DNA of 64,000 nt from Alisma plantago-aquatica (Eukaryota; Streptophyta; Magnoliopsida; Alismatales; Alismataceae), in NCBI GenBank assembly GCA_963693085.1, contig OY856413.1, positions 105,468,501-105,532,500 on the forward strand, given 5' to 3'. Within the stretch, counting starts at the first letter, position 1. The number at the start of each line of letters is the position of its first letter. The notes beneath the pieces are model-generated. The model was not told where the DNA came from and did not search any database. It worked only from the letters and a program-made list of their open reading frames with translations. This document shows, one piece after another, positions 1 to 12,179 of this stretch. Position numbers and translations under genes: made by a program.

Positions 1-1970
1 TCTCAGGGTATGGCCCATAGCCAATCCTGTGACACCACATAAGAAGCATATCACAAAGCTGCAACTGAACTCCTATCAGGGTATGGCTTGCAACCAATCC
101 TATGAATGCATATACTCAACAGTACATGACTCCATACTTCCTCCAAGGGAAATCTCATTTTACCATCCAACAAATATTGATACTTAGATGGATGTATGGC
201 ACACACAAGAACTACATGATTAGGTTCCACTTGAATAGTTAAGTCAATTGAGTGCCATTTATCATCACTCAAGTTACAATGTATAAAATCATAACAAATT
301 CTACAAAGACAAGGGCATAGAACACTTTCAACATATGTAAACATATAGTGTGTGAGCTTGTCATACTATTACCACATAATGTTTGTATTATTGTCATTCA
401 CCACATCATCAACAGAGCCACATACCATGGGATATCAATCCCTCAACTTATCTCATATTAGGCCACATGTCACTGCCAGGTCATAGGACCTATTCACATT
501 ATTCTTGTATCACAAGTGCCTCAACATGTCTCACAAGGGCATATTCAACCTGTGGTAACTATAGCGTACACTAGCTATGATTATCAAGTCATAACACTTG
601 CATGGTTAAAGGTTAATAAACAAAATAGAGATAACCACATAACATCATAATCCCTTCATGATAGAGAGATAAACAAGCAAAACCATTATTCGTTATTAGG
701 GTTAGGGTTTCCACTTAGCCGACTAGAGCTTACAAGACTAGGTTCAACCATCAACCCTAGAACCATCATCCCCCATCATCTTAGAGTGTATAAGGATTAG
801 GAACATCATTAGAGATGATTAGATAATATTCTAGACAACATTATATATGGATTATGTATCGTTCATATATGAGTATCATTAAGTGTCCACATGTGCTTCT
901 CATCCATCTACCATCATCCTATGTTAACCACATCACCACATAGGTCACAACCACACATCATGGTCCATGTTACGAATGCGACCCTCATGTATCTCGACCA
1001 TTCAGCACACGTCACAACCTCCACCCTCTAGGTCATGTCGTACCCACAACACCTAGGGTTAGGGTTCCACTAAGACATCTCGACCAGAAGGTGTCACGAC
1101 TCCAACATGTCTCAACCAGACTTGTCTCGACCTCTAACTATGTTGTGACCCAAGGTCATCATGGTCGCGACCTTACCCTCTAGGGTGTGTCTCAACCCAA
1201 ATCAGGTAAGAATCATGACACCAACACTAGGGGTAACTAGTCCACTTGCACCAAAGGACTTTATCAAACATCACTAGTTCAAACCCAGCCTCAAAGGTGC
1301 ATCTTGACCAAAAGCTATCAAGGTCACCAAAATAGAACTAAAACCAAGGGTGAAACCATAGTTATCATGGAGAAAAGGCCACATACAAACGGTCACCAAG
1401 GAAAATATAAAGGTTGAAAATTAGCATGGTGATAATACCCAAGCTTATATTGTGTGTATTAAGATCATCTCAACCAATACACAATGAAATCTATTACATG
1501 AATTTAAGGTTTCAGAAAAAAAAAGTAATATACATGGGAATACTACAAAGTATTGAACCCTAAATTCATGATAACATCATCTAGCTCATTAATCATCATA
1601 TCCAAGGGTTAAAACAATAGATTACAGCAAGGAAGGACACCATCCTCAAGGAGAAGAAATCCACTCAAAATCGCACCAAGAACCCTAAAATTGCATTAAG
1701 AGAACTCCATGAAAGCACCACATGTAAGGGTGGGAAAACTAGTCTATCATACTCAAAACACAACCTAAACCTTAAGGTATCAAGGTACATGAATCCCAAA
1801 AGAACATACTTAAGGTACACCAAGGTCAAAGCTAGGCCAAGGAAATAAGCGATGAAGCTCTTGGCCGAACCAAAGAGGAAAGGAAGAAAGAGAGGAGAAA
1901 TCCTCTTTACACTTGGGTCTACCTTGTCAAGACATGGTATATGACCCTTGTGATGAGGGATTTCTCTCTC
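1..1970 (-). mobile_element. Left LTR-like flank of the chromovirus (outer part)
   Basis: Non-coding AT-rich sequence with recurring words such as tctcgacc, ggtcatgac and ctagggtt. The same word style resumes at 11117 on the far side of the copia element. Because 1971-1975 (aaaat) is repeated at 11112-11116, positions 1970 and 11117 were once adjacent. Read on the minus strand, this is the downstream part of a sequence whose TATA-like box and leader lie near 11,380, so it looks like the R/U5 side of a minus-strand LTR. No coding potential was recognised and the left border lies outside or was not located. I could not match it word for word to the right-hand LTR at 16773. Confidence 0.45.
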
Positions 1971-1975
1971 AAAAT
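1971..1975. repeat. Target-site duplication, left copy (aaaat)
   Basis: The five bases aaaat directly precede the TG start of the copia LTR at 1976 and recur at 11112-11116 directly after its terminal CA. A perfect 5-bp duplication fixes both ends of the insertion. Confidence 0.9.
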
Positions 1976-3166
1976 TGTTGGTATGTATGCCCTGAAAGCC
2001 AATCATGGGATGATTGGTGGGATACATTAAGATTGATTTGATAAACATCAAAGGCAAGCTTCCAATTCATTCTGGTTCAGTCATATGAGATAGTGATAGA
2101 ACATATTGAATGTCTAGAGAATGACAGTACTCAATGACGTATGCTTTCAGGTTGAGGACCTGAATGATGAGATCATACGGATGCTAAGAGTTTGTACATT
2201 CTTGTTATGTCCCTAGTCGGATGTCATTGTGGAAGGTAGATAGACAACAATGACACACAAGACTAGATTGTGGTGTTGGTTGATGACAGAATCTCATTAG
2301 TCATGATATAGAGATATCAAACCAAACACATAGGTACTTGTTAGAGAACAAGTGTACCGGACAGATCCACCATGAGTTTGACACATGGAACCATGAGATG
2401 GTAGTCACAGTCAGTACTCACAGTGATGGTGGTGAGTGTGATTCTTAGACCTGAAATCACTGCACTCAACACATGTCGTTGGGCACACTTTGACATCATC
2501 AAACGCAGTCCTGAAACATGGGTTGTTATAAAGGTGATGATTGGGTGGCTTTGACACATGGGGCTTTTGAGGGGTGAGTGATAAATATGGGATTTGTCCC
2601 TCCTGAGGGAGTTTGATATCCAAGGACACTTGATGAGTAGGATTGAGATAGGCGTGCGCACGCATGTGTGAATCAGTATGTGATATTGATGTCATACATA
2701 TCTCCTTCAATCTACTCTGAGATCAAGAAAGTGAATGAACGTTGACAGGATGACAGTTCCATGCCTTGAGTTCATTCGGGATATCAGTGACAAAGGAATT
2801 ATACATTCACTGTAACACCATTCACGGATTGTAGGATGAAAGTTGTTCTCCAACTTTCTACTTTCACTTGGGTAGCACTGATGTGTGACTAGGCATCGCT
2901 CTTTGCTTGTGAAGTCATAAGTATTATGGACTTTCACTGCCAACGTGAAATGGACCTGCAGGGTCACACACATAGGATTTAACCTAGAAGAGGAGTTTTG
3001 TCCACAAGCAACGTTTAGATTGATTACTAAAGGATTTTAGTAGTTTAATTAAACACTCAATCAGTCGATAGCTCAATATCATATGGTTCAAGGTGTTGGA
3101 CGCATTGATTGGAGTATCAGATTGATTGAAATCGCAATTGACTGATTTTGCCCAACCTGTGCTCCC

Positions 3167-3563
3167 AACCGATCGGCTCATGTGATGAACCGGTCGGCTG
3201 AGGTGCTGAACCGGTCGGCTGGAGTGTCCAGGCCGATCGGCTCATGCCAGGTTGAAACGACCGGTTCAAGAGTTGAACCGATCGGCTCAACTGGTGCAAC
3301 CGACCAGTTGGGAAAGTCATGTCGGCAAGAATTTTCCTTTGGTTTCAAATTGCCCAATTCGATTGGGAATAACATTGGTATACGATACCAATTGAGAATG
3401 AAACAAGGAAAGTCTTTTTGAGCCGGATTAGGACCATGAACCGATCGGTTCAGGGCACCAACCGATCGGTTGGAGTGCCCCAAACGATCGGCTCAGGTCC
3501 AACCGATCGGCTCAATGGCCGAACCGATTGGTTCAGTTGTGAACCGATCATTTCAAGTTGCGA
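3167..3563. promoter_or_regulatory. Array of CGATCGG-type palindromes in U3
   Basis: About 14 copies of a short near-palindrome of the form aaccgatcggctca or aaccgatcggttca lie upstream of the TATA box, for example at 3167, 3187, 3208, 3231, 3255, 3275, 3436 and 3460. Variants include ccggtcgg and ccgattgg. Position and symmetry suggest binding sites for a dimeric regulator or a U3 enhancer array. That function is inferred. Confidence 0.6.
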
Positions 3564-3656
3564 ACCGGTTGCTTTTTGTGGAAAATCTCGAACCCTTCTA
3601 CTCCTGCTTTTAGTCCCGTATTGTCGGGCACAGAGAACCCTGTCCCATGACCCACC

Positions 3657-3666
3657 TATATATATA
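3657..3666 (+). promoter_or_regulatory. TATA box of the 5' LTR
   Basis: tatatatata stands in the context ccacctatatatatagggg, just downstream of the palindrome array and about 550 bp before the LTR end. The same box is conserved at 10546-10555 in the 3' LTR. It would place the U3/R boundary around 3690. Confidence 0.65.
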
Positions 3667-4222
3667 GGGGTATTTAGGGCTTCTCAAAGTACAACTCAAT
3701 GGAAGACGGTTGCTTTGCGAAGTTGTCGTTCTCTCTGGTTTTGGTAACCATGAGAGATCCCGAGCAAGTGCTTCCCGCAAAAGGGAGGTGCAGCAAGGGA
3801 AGGACAACTGCAGTTGCAACTGGTAGTAGGAGAGTGTGTTGGCGACTAGTACGTCAACAGGAGGGTGTGACTCCTTCCACTTCCTTGTGGGACAAGGAGT
3901 GTGGAGTTCCAGGTGGTCCGTGTGGACTACTACAGAGGCGGGAGGACACTGCCGCTTAGGAGGACAACTGTCATCCGACAGTCCTGTAGGAGGAGGAGTC
4001 GTCAGTCCTGGTGCGACCAGGAGCTGCACAGACACCGTCCAAGACCGGAGTTGAAGATCGCGCATTGCGCGATGTATTGTCGCCGAGCAAGCCTCGGGAC
4101 AAGGTATGATTCCACAAACCATCCTTTCCTATTATATAGACGTTGACGCGTTTCCTCGGTATGGGTTGGGGAGAAATTTTTTTGTTTCCGCTGCCTTCTC
4201 TGTCTCCCCTAAAACCCAACAA

Positions 4223-4240
4223 TGGTATCAGAGCCAGGTT
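4223..4240 (+). other. Primer-binding site, tRNA-iMet type
   Basis: tggtatcagagccaggtt begins one base after the LTR. This is the standard plant retrotransposon primer site, complementary to the 3' end of initiator methionine tRNA. Confidence 0.92.
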
Positions 4241-5789
4241 AACTGCTCTATATTTTAGGAATATCGATATGATCGATTTTGGTTTGTCGCCTTTATTTAT
4301 TGGATGCGATGCAAATAATATTGGCTTGATGCATGTCCAATCCTAAATCCACAAATCCCTAATTACATATATGATATGTATTATTAATGCACTCGATACG
4401 CGTTGCCCTTAAACAAGTTTTGTGGTGGATGTGTGTAGCGTGATTATGGCCTATAAACCCCTATCTGTGTGTGGTTGTTTGTGGTTGCTTGCATCTCGGT
4501 CTGTGCACCGATCTTCCCTCTCTTATTCCTGATGTAACTCGAAATAATTCGAGATTCTTTCCTACCTTTGCTCCCCCCGAATGTAAATCGGGGTTTCCCT
4601 TTTAAAGCAATGTAATAATAGGATAGATTTTTATTTCCTGTTATGTCAAAGATCGGAGGACATCAAGACGACAGCTGAAACGATCGGTTCAAGGGGTGAA
4701 CCGGTCGGTTGACGTTCCAGACGGTCGGTTCAAGGAGTGAACCGATCGGTTGATGACCGGTTCGAGGAGCGAGACGAGTGGGTGGCGGACATGACGAGAT
4801 GCACGACGACCAGGCGAACTGATCGGTTGGAGGAGCCAACCGATCGGCTGGTGGCACCCAGACGACCGGCTGGAGAGTACAGATCATTCATGTGATGAGT
4901 TGATCAACTCGGATGGCAAGGCACAGAGTTCATCTTGTACAGGTTGCATGTGATGTAGACCTAGATGACTGTGATTCCTCTTGGCTCGAGGAATCACATT
5001 AGGATGGCCATAATCATCGCTTTTATCATTTTGTGCATGTTTTCTGTGGGATATAGCATGTATATGATACATACTATGTATTGTGGTGATTGGATATGTA
5101 TATGTATATAAAAACCAAATCCCTCATTAAAATATTAAGTTTTAGATGCCTTCCAAATGCGACACACGTGAAAAACTTGTTCGACCAAGTGTGGGCACGC
5201 CCTAGCGTGGTGCACCGTCTACCTCGTGGAAGCGTGAAGGATGAATGTGTGGGTCTGCCCTAGTAGGGTGCATATTCATCGTGTTTGCTTTGGGTCAGAC
5301 TTAACAAGGTGACCTAGATAGGATCTAGCGCCTTGAGGCATGGAGATGATCATTGCAAGGAGTTGTATATGACATCTTATCAAGAGTTGCATATGATGCA
5401 ATTGGCAAAAGTTGCCTACCTGAGAGATCTATGTTGTGGGTGACAGCCCTAGCTGGTCCATGGCTTAGAGGATTTCAGGATCTTGCCCACTAGAAGGTTG
5501 TACGCTGCAATCTTCCGAATTGATGGTGAGGGCTATCAATTTGAAGTAAAATAGTGGGAGCGATAATTAATTAAAGGCCTAATTTTATCGTCAACTTTTC
5601 AAATCAATCAAATAAGTCAAAAGAGTTTTGGACTGAAATTGCATATATTTCCTTTTGTTAAAATAAATAGTTAATCAACAAATCACTTTATTTGCGATCG
5701 GTCTTTGAAACCAACAAATTAAATGGGAATCATTCCACGACTGGTTAGGATCGTGAGAAGTGTTATCAAAGAGCGAAAGCTCTAAGTCC
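4241..5789 (+). other. Untranslated leader of the copia element with a second palindrome cluster
   Basis: About 1.5 kb between the primer site and gag without coding signal. From 4678 to 4870 it carries at least six further copies of the U3 palindrome (gaaccgatcggtt, gaaccggtcggtt, caaccgatcggct), so the motif family occurs both upstream of the promoter and in the transcribed leader. An agtgggagcg tract near 5547 resembles the element's own polypurine tract and may be a secondary plus-strand priming site or a deletion scar. Confidence 0.55.
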
Positions 5790-6440
5790 TAGTTATACCA
5801 GAACCAGATGAACTCGATCCCGCCACATCAATGGCTGAAAGTATGCTTATGGAAGCATACTGAGGATGACATTGATGAGGAGTGCTTGATGTTTTGTTCT
5901 CTGAACTATGAGTTGCAGAGACAACATGTGACATATGATGTCTCCAAGATATTGTCCTAGTATGTCATGACAGAAGGAGATCCTGTAAGGTATTCACACA
6001 CTCAATGTGATTGGGTATGTGGAAAACCTGATTAAGAAGGATTCCCTCTGAGCCAAGAGTTGGCTATTGGTATGATACTGCAAATGTTGTGAGAATCATA
6101 CAATTCATGATAAGCTACAACATGAACAACTTTGACAAGTGTTGACAGAGTTGTTGGACATGTTGAGGATAGTAGAGGCAAAGATGAAGAAAGACAAACC
6201 ATAGTCTTTGATGTGATCAAAGAAAAGGTAAGTCTTAAGGGCAAGGGCAAGGGCAAAGCTAAGAAGTGTTCTGATGCTAGCCAGCAATCCAAGCCGTCTT
6301 CAGCCTCAAGGCACATGGGGAAAGGGTGTATGAGGGAACTGCCCTCTATATCTGGAAGAACAAAAGAAGATGAAGGAGGGGATGGAGATCTCCACCTAAG
6401 GTATCATGAAATGAACCACTTCTTTATCCGAGGTATATGA
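5790..6440 (+). pseudogene. Copia gag remnant (UBN2/retrotran_gag type)
   Basis: Translated across frames, the plus strand gives the signature order of a plant copia Gag: a W-to-DDIDEECLMFCSLNYELQRQH block (5840-5925), then YVMTEGDPV and VHTLNVIGYVENL (about 5962-6030), then LTELLDMLR followed by a lysine-rich tail (6140-6270). Gag forms the virus-like particle. The frame is interrupted by several stops and at least two frameshifts, so no product is expected. The zinc-knuckle part was not recognised. It is followed by pol remnants on the same strand. Confidence is high for family, low for exact borders. Confidence 0.75.
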
Positions 6441-8830
6441 TACCAAGATATGGATATGTCATATATGATATGCAATATCCGCAAAGAAGTGATGGCCTTT
6501 GTGAAAGGACCAATAAATAAGTACCCATCATTGGAGCAAGTGTTGCGGCCATAGATAGGAGTATCTTTCAGTTTATTTCAGCCTAAAGGGCACGAAATAG
6601 AGTTGAGAACTGCTATTTCATATATTGCCAATAGATAGAAACACTTTATTATTGCATATTGTATGACAATGATGGCAATTAATAAAGTTGATGTTTCAAT
6701 CTTAAAGATATGATCTTTGTGGCAATGCCTTGTTTATCTTGTGATACATGGTATGCATAAGATAAAATGATACCTAAAGTTATTGATAACTCAAACCATC
6801 AAATTAACATATATCATAAGAAATTCATTTCTAGTTTCCATATGATGGATAAACCTAGACTCTTTTGGTTAGAGAACCATTAAGAGACATGAATATCTTG
6901 GACATGATTAATCAATCTTCACTAAAGGTAGTGGGAGAGTGATTATCCTATTAGGTATATTACATGTGATGTATTTACATACCAATTGGAACAAATGCTA
7001 ATACTTCAAATGGTGTTTAGAGAAATACCAATATGAACATCTTGAAGTGTTCAAGATTGTCATAGATGAAGTACAAATTTGGTAAAGTATTAATTCTTGA
7101 TGAGATCAATGAATGAAATACTTGGACCAAATGTTTGAGATCCTTATGAGTGATTATGATAGTGTATCATAGTGAACTCATGATTAAGGCATGGTGATGT
7201 CTAAATCAAGAAGGAATCATACTCTAAGGAGTTAGAGAATGATTATCAAATAACTGAATTCTTCTTAATAAAAGAATACCCCACACTAATAAAGGACATT
7301 GAGAATCACAAGGGTTGTGAATTCTTATATTCTTGACAGATACACCTCAATTATCTATGTGATGAGTTGTTCATATGATGAGTCAACTATCTAGATGAAT
7401 ATGAGGAATCAGATTTTGAGTTATGGTATAAGACCATTACATCCTAAATGATTTCCATGTGAACCATAAGGTATGACCTTGATGGTAGCACTCATTGGAT
7501 GAAATCCATAAGTGCAAATGAGTCTTAAGTGTTAAGACACATGGATAACATTTTGAGAAGGATGATGCTTGTTGATTGCAACTTAATGACTGAGACATTT
7601 GGCATATGGATACTAAAATCACATTCCTATGAGGAATAAAACAAGGATGTGTACGTGACACAACCTATAAGGTTTATGAATCCACTAATGCAAATGAAGT
7701 CTATAAGTTACAATGGACTAATCAATGTGATTGATTGAGTACAAGTAACTCAAAATTGGATCTTTATTTTGATGATATAGTCAAAGGGTTTGACTGATAT
7801 GTCAAAGATAAAGAAGGGATCTGTGATTTAGTGGGAGCGTATTCACATTCCACATATTGATGTGAAATGGAATTGTTCTAGAATGGAAATCCAAAGTGGA
7901 AATTATCTTTAAGGAAGATAGAGATGTTTCCTATATGATAGGAATAGAGATCTATAGAGATAGTTCTCGAAAAATCTCTTGACCTGGAAAGAGAAAGCAT
8001 ACATTGGCAATCTGTACTGAAGGGTTCAGTATGCACAGATTCAGTGGGAGAAAACTTGTCCATGCTACATGGAGTTAGTATCCCAAGGCCAAGTGTCCAA
8101 TTCTTATGAAGAATGGGAACACTAAGAATAGATATGGATCTATCATGTATGTAATCATCCCATTGTCTTGCATGTATGACATGACAAGAATAAAATGCAT
8201 TCATCATCTTGTATGTAGAACATGGCAATATGATGTGCTCATCCTGATAACTCGTATGTGGGACATGACGAGTGGATGTCTGTCTGCTTCCAGTAAGGGT
8301 TACTGGAATACCATGAGAACTTGATAAGTGCTTGTGAAGTGCTAGTTCTATGGAGATAAGGAAGAGTTCGATGTAAAGAGTTACATTGATGCGAACTTCC
8401 GAAAAGATAGAGAATTAATCGCAAGATATACATAAGATGTATAAAAGTGAAAGTTTGTTGATAATTGGAAGTGTTCCAATAAAACCATTTAAAAGGGAAA
8501 TGTCGAGTATCTGTGTGTTAGAGAACAGCAGTGGATACTATATAGATCTGAAGGTTCATGATATGAACTTATATTCCACTCATTGATGACAAGTCTGGAA
8601 TCCTTGATCATGCAATGTGGCTAAAGGTTAGCAAAGGAATACTAGATCGCATATTACGGTAACTCCATCTCATACGTGCGACGTACAGCGAAGAGATGAG
8701 AGACATGCAGTTTATACTGACTTTGGCAAGGTGTTGTCATTACTCACTATGTTCGCTCTAGAGCACAGTGACATGTGGGACATGTTTTAAGATCACTATG
8801 AATATGATTCAAGAGTGATTGGCTCGCAGT
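6441..8830 (+). pseudogene. Copia pol remnant (protease to RNase H)
   Basis: This is badly degraded. The clearest part is the 3' third: words of the copia RT/RNase H junction can be read at 8100-8180 (IMYVIIPLSCMYDMTR, matching the usual SIMYAM-TRPDIAY block). A YGDKEEFDVKSYIDANF word stands at 8350-8400 (the RNase H start with its Asp). A SDWL word lies just before the polypurine tract (8810-8830), the usual end of copia Pol. Integrase and protease catalytic motifs could not be picked out in 6441-7700. Stops occur in every frame. Confidence 0.65.
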
Positions 8831-8833
8831 GCT

Positions 8834-8843
8834 AGTGGGAGTC
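8834..8843 (+). other. Polypurine tract
   Basis: agtgggagtc ends directly at the TG start of the 3' LTR. It is the expected plus-strand primer site of a copia element. Confidence 0.8.
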
Positions 8844-11111
8844 TGTTGGTATGTATGCCCTGAGAGACAATCATGGGATGATTGGTGGGATACATTAAGA
8901 TTGATTTGATAAACATCAAAGGCAAGCTTCCAATTCATTCTGGTTCAGTCATATGAGATAGTGATAGAACAGATTGAATGTCTAGAGAATGACAGTACTC
9001 AATGACGTATGCTTTCAGGTTAAGGACCTGAACGATGAGATCATACGGATGCTAAGAGTTTGTACATTCTTGTTATGTCCCTAGTCGGATGTCATTGTGG
9101 AAGGTAGATAGACAACAATGACACACAAGACTAGATTGTGGTGTTGGTTGATGACAGAATCTCATTAGTCATGATATAGAGATATCAAACCAAACACATA
9201 GGTACTTGTTAGAGAACAAGTGTACCAGACAGACCCACCTTGAGTTTGACACATGGAACCATTAGATGGTAGTCACAGTCAGTACTCACAGTGATGGTGG
9301 TGAGTGTGATTCATAGACCTGAAATCACTGCACTCAACACATGTCATTGGGCACACTTTGACATCATCAAACGCAGTCCTGAAACATGGGTTGTTATAAA
9401 GGTGATGATTGGGTGGCTTTGATACATGGGGCTTTTGAGGGGTGAGTGAAAGATATGGGATTTGTCCCTCCTGAGGGAGTTTGATATCCAAGGCCACTTG
9501 ATGAGTAGGATTGAGATAGGCGTGCGCACGCATGTGTGAATCAGTATGTGATATTGATGTCATACATATCTCCTTCAATCTACTCTGAGATCAAGAAAGT
9601 GAATGAACGTTGACAGGATGACAGTTCCATGCCTTGAGTTCATTCGGGATATCAGTGACAAAGGAATTATACATTCACTGTAACACCATTCACGGATTGT
9701 AGGATGAAAGTTGTTCTCCAACTTTCTACTTTCACTTGGGTAGCACTGATCTGTGACTAGGCACCGCTCTTTGCTTGTGAAGTCATAAGTTTTATGGACT
9801 TTCAATGCCAACGTGAAATGGACCTGCAGGGTCACACACATAGGATTTAACCTGGAAGAGGAGTTTTGTCCCCAAGAAACGTTTAGATTGATTACTAAAG
9901 GAGTTTAGTAGTTCAATTAAACACTCAATCAGTCAATAGCTCAATATCATATGGTTCAAGGTGTTGGACGCATTGATTGGAGTATCGGATTGATTGAAAT
10001 CACAATTGACTGATTTTGCCCAACCTGTGCTCCCAACCGATCGGCTCATGTGATGAACCGGTCGGCTGAGGTGATGAACCGGTCGGCTAGAGTGTCCAGG
10101 CCGATCGGCTCAGGTCCAACCGATCGGCTCAATGGCCAGGTTGAAACGACTGGTTCAAGAGTTGAACCGATCGGCTCAACTGGTGCAACCGACCAGTTGG
10201 GAAAGTCATGTCGGCAAGAATTTTCCTTTGGTTTCAAATTACCCAATTCGATTGGGAATAACATTGGTATATGATACCAATTGAGAACGAAACAAGGAAA
10301 GTCTTTTTGAGTCGGATTAGGACCATGAACCGATCGGTTCATGGCACCAACCTATCGGTTGGAGTGCCCCAAACGATCGGCTCAGGTCCAACCGATCGGC
10401 TCAATGGCCGAACCGATCGGTTTAGTTGTGAATCGATCATTTCAAGTTGCGAAACGGTTGCTTTTTGTGGAAAATCTCGAACCCTTCTACTCCTGCTTTT
10501 AGTCCCGTATTGCCGGGCACAGAGAACCCTGTCCCATGACCCGCCTATATATATAGGGGTATTGGTGGCTTCTCAAAGTACAACTCAATGCAAGTCGGTT
10601 GCTTTGCAAAGTTGTCGTTCTCTCTGGTTTTGGTAACCATGAGAGATCCCGAGCAAGTGCTTCCCGCAAAAGGGAGGTGCAGCAAGGGAAGGACAACTGT
10701 AGTTGCAACTGGTAGCAGGAGAGTGTGTTGGCGACTAGTACGTCAACAGGAGGGTGTGACTCCTTCCACTTCCTTGTGGGACAAGGAGTGTGGAGTTCCA
10801 GGTGGTCCGTGTGGACTACTACAGAGGCGGGAGGACACTGCCGCTTAGGAGGACAACTGTCATCCGACAGTCCGGTAGGAGGAGGAGTCGCCAGTCCCGG
10901 TGCGACCAGGAGCTGCACAGACACCGTCCAAGACCGGAGTTGAAGACCGTGCATTGCGCGAGGTATTGTCGCCGAGCAAGCCTCAGGACAAGGTATGATT
11001 CCACAAACCATCCTTTCCTATTATATAGACGTTGACGCGTTTCCTTGGTATGGGTTGGGGAGAAATTTTTTTTGTTTCCGCTGCCTTCTCTGTCTCCCCT
11101 AAAACCCAACA
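8844..11111 (+). repeat. 3' LTR of the copia element
   Basis: This 2268-bp copy of 1976-4221 has the same TG and CA ends. It carries the same U3 palindrome array (about 10036-10455) and TATA box (10546-10555). Around 10111-10134 it has an extra palindrome block whose text is the same as a stretch further down the array (3490-3520 in the other LTR). This suggests template slippage or gene conversion within the array. Confidence 0.92.
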
Positions 11112-11116
11112 AAAAT
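11112..11116. repeat. Target-site duplication, right copy (aaaat)
   Basis: This is a perfect copy of 1971-1975, directly after the terminal CA of the copia 3' LTR. Confidence 0.9.
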
Positions 11117-12010
11117 GACCACCATGGAAGAACCATGGTCTAGGGACGAGAAAAGAGAGGAAGATGGAGGTAGGTGATCAAAAGAAACATCACCTTAGAA
11201 GACAAACACTTACCAAGGATAGAAGATGAGTTCGGATCACCACCACCACCACATGCAAGAGGAGATTGATTCCCCCAAGCTCCAAGGACGAACCTCCTTG
11301 CTCCATCAAGCTCCAAGACATGTAAAGAAGGAGGAAGATGATAAATGGTCGAAAGGGTTTCAAATAAGGAAATATAAGTGGTTATATAGATGAAGGGTGA
11401 GAGAGAGAGAAAAGGGTGAGGTGTCAACACACTAAGGGACCCAAGGGACACTTATCCTTGTAAACAACCAACATGCATCCACATGCAACCACTTAAACAT
11501 GACACACATGACATGGTGGTACACTCTAGGTAGTGTCTTGACCACCATATCATCCCCCATGGTCACGGTCGCAGCCATCCTAGGGTGCAACTCCCATGGT
11601 CACAACATCATCAACCAACATCACCTGTAGGTCAAGACAAGACACCTCCACAAATCCTAGGTCATCCATCTCGACCCAAGACTACCCTAGACCTCCTAGG
11701 TCACAACCTAAACACGTAGAGGAAGTGTCTCAACCGTGACGCCCTTTAAAACTAGCTCTAGTTGAGACCCAAACACCTGGAGGAAGTTTCTCGACCATGA
11801 CACCCTCCAAAACTAGCACTGGTCATGACCTAAGGTTGAGACAACACAACCAACTCACTCATGGTCAAGGTACTCAACACCCACATCGACCCTAATCACC
11901 ACCTAGGGTGATGCTCCTCAACCAAGGCTGAAGAAAGGTGCCCTCCTCTTTCTCTTTCCTATAAATTATGCCAAGAAAGAGAGGTAACACTCTAGAGGTG
12001 GTAAATTGCA
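11117..12010 (-). mobile_element. Left LTR-like flank of the chromovirus (promoter side)
   Basis: This continues the sequence interrupted at 1970. On the minus strand it reads as an LTR promoter region. A TATA-like ctatataacc lies near 11380-11392. It is followed by a leader of about 170 bases and a perfect splice-donor-like CTTGGTAAGT (11208-11217). Upstream (11500-11950) is a non-coding U3-like stretch of repeated words. A purine-rich tract (minus strand, around 11955-11975) is a candidate polypurine tract. It resembles the layout of the right LTR (CTTGGTAAGT at 26554-26563) but its sequence is not obviously the same. Confidence 0.5.
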
Positions 12011-12179
12011 CATCAACCCCCTATACTTGGTAAATTGCAATTTGCACCAAAACTAGCATAGAAAGCACAAACAACCTCCAAAGAAGTTCATACTTGAAAC
12101 TTAAGCACATCACAAGCCCTAATTACATCTCAATAGATTAGAGAAATATTCCAAGAAGATATTTAATCCAAATCAAATA

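Larger units (their letters stand above)
1976..4221 (+). repeat. 5' LTR of the copia element
   Basis: This 2246-bp direct repeat aligns along its whole length with 8844-11111. It begins TGTTGGTATGTATGCC and ends ccctaaaacccaaca. U3 contains an array of CGATCGG-type palindromes (3167-3563), followed by a TATA box at 3657-3666. Differences from the 3' LTR are scattered substitutions plus one block of about 21 bp present only in the 3' copy. Short open frames in both LTRs (for example around 3610-4122) are shadows in non-coding LTR sequence. Confidence 0.92.
1976..11111 (+). mobile_element. Ty1/copia LTR retrotransposon, complete but non-functional
   Basis: A 9.1-kb insertion with two near-identical long LTRs (1976-4221 and 8844-11111), each starting TGTTGG and ending CAACA, flanked by a perfect aaaat duplication. 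An initiator-methionine tRNA primer site follows the left LTR. A purine-rich tract (agtgggagtc) precedes the right LTR. The 4.6-kb interior carries gag and pol remnants in copia order on the plus strand, full of stops and frameshifts. The interior is much more degraded than the LTRs are diverged from each other. This suggests it was already defective when it inserted and was mobilised in trans; that is inference. The class call rests on the gag words, the RT/RNase H tail and the primer site. Confidence 0.9.

Noticed and set aside
3167..3563. CRISPR-like or satellite array
   Set aside because: Units are short, irregularly spaced and inside an LTR of a plant element; there are no spacers of constant length.
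3610..4122. 170-residue minus-strand frame in the copia LTR, with a second copy at 10499-11011
   Set aside because: Both lie inside LTRs and are antisense to the LTR promoter; conservation only reflects LTR identity.
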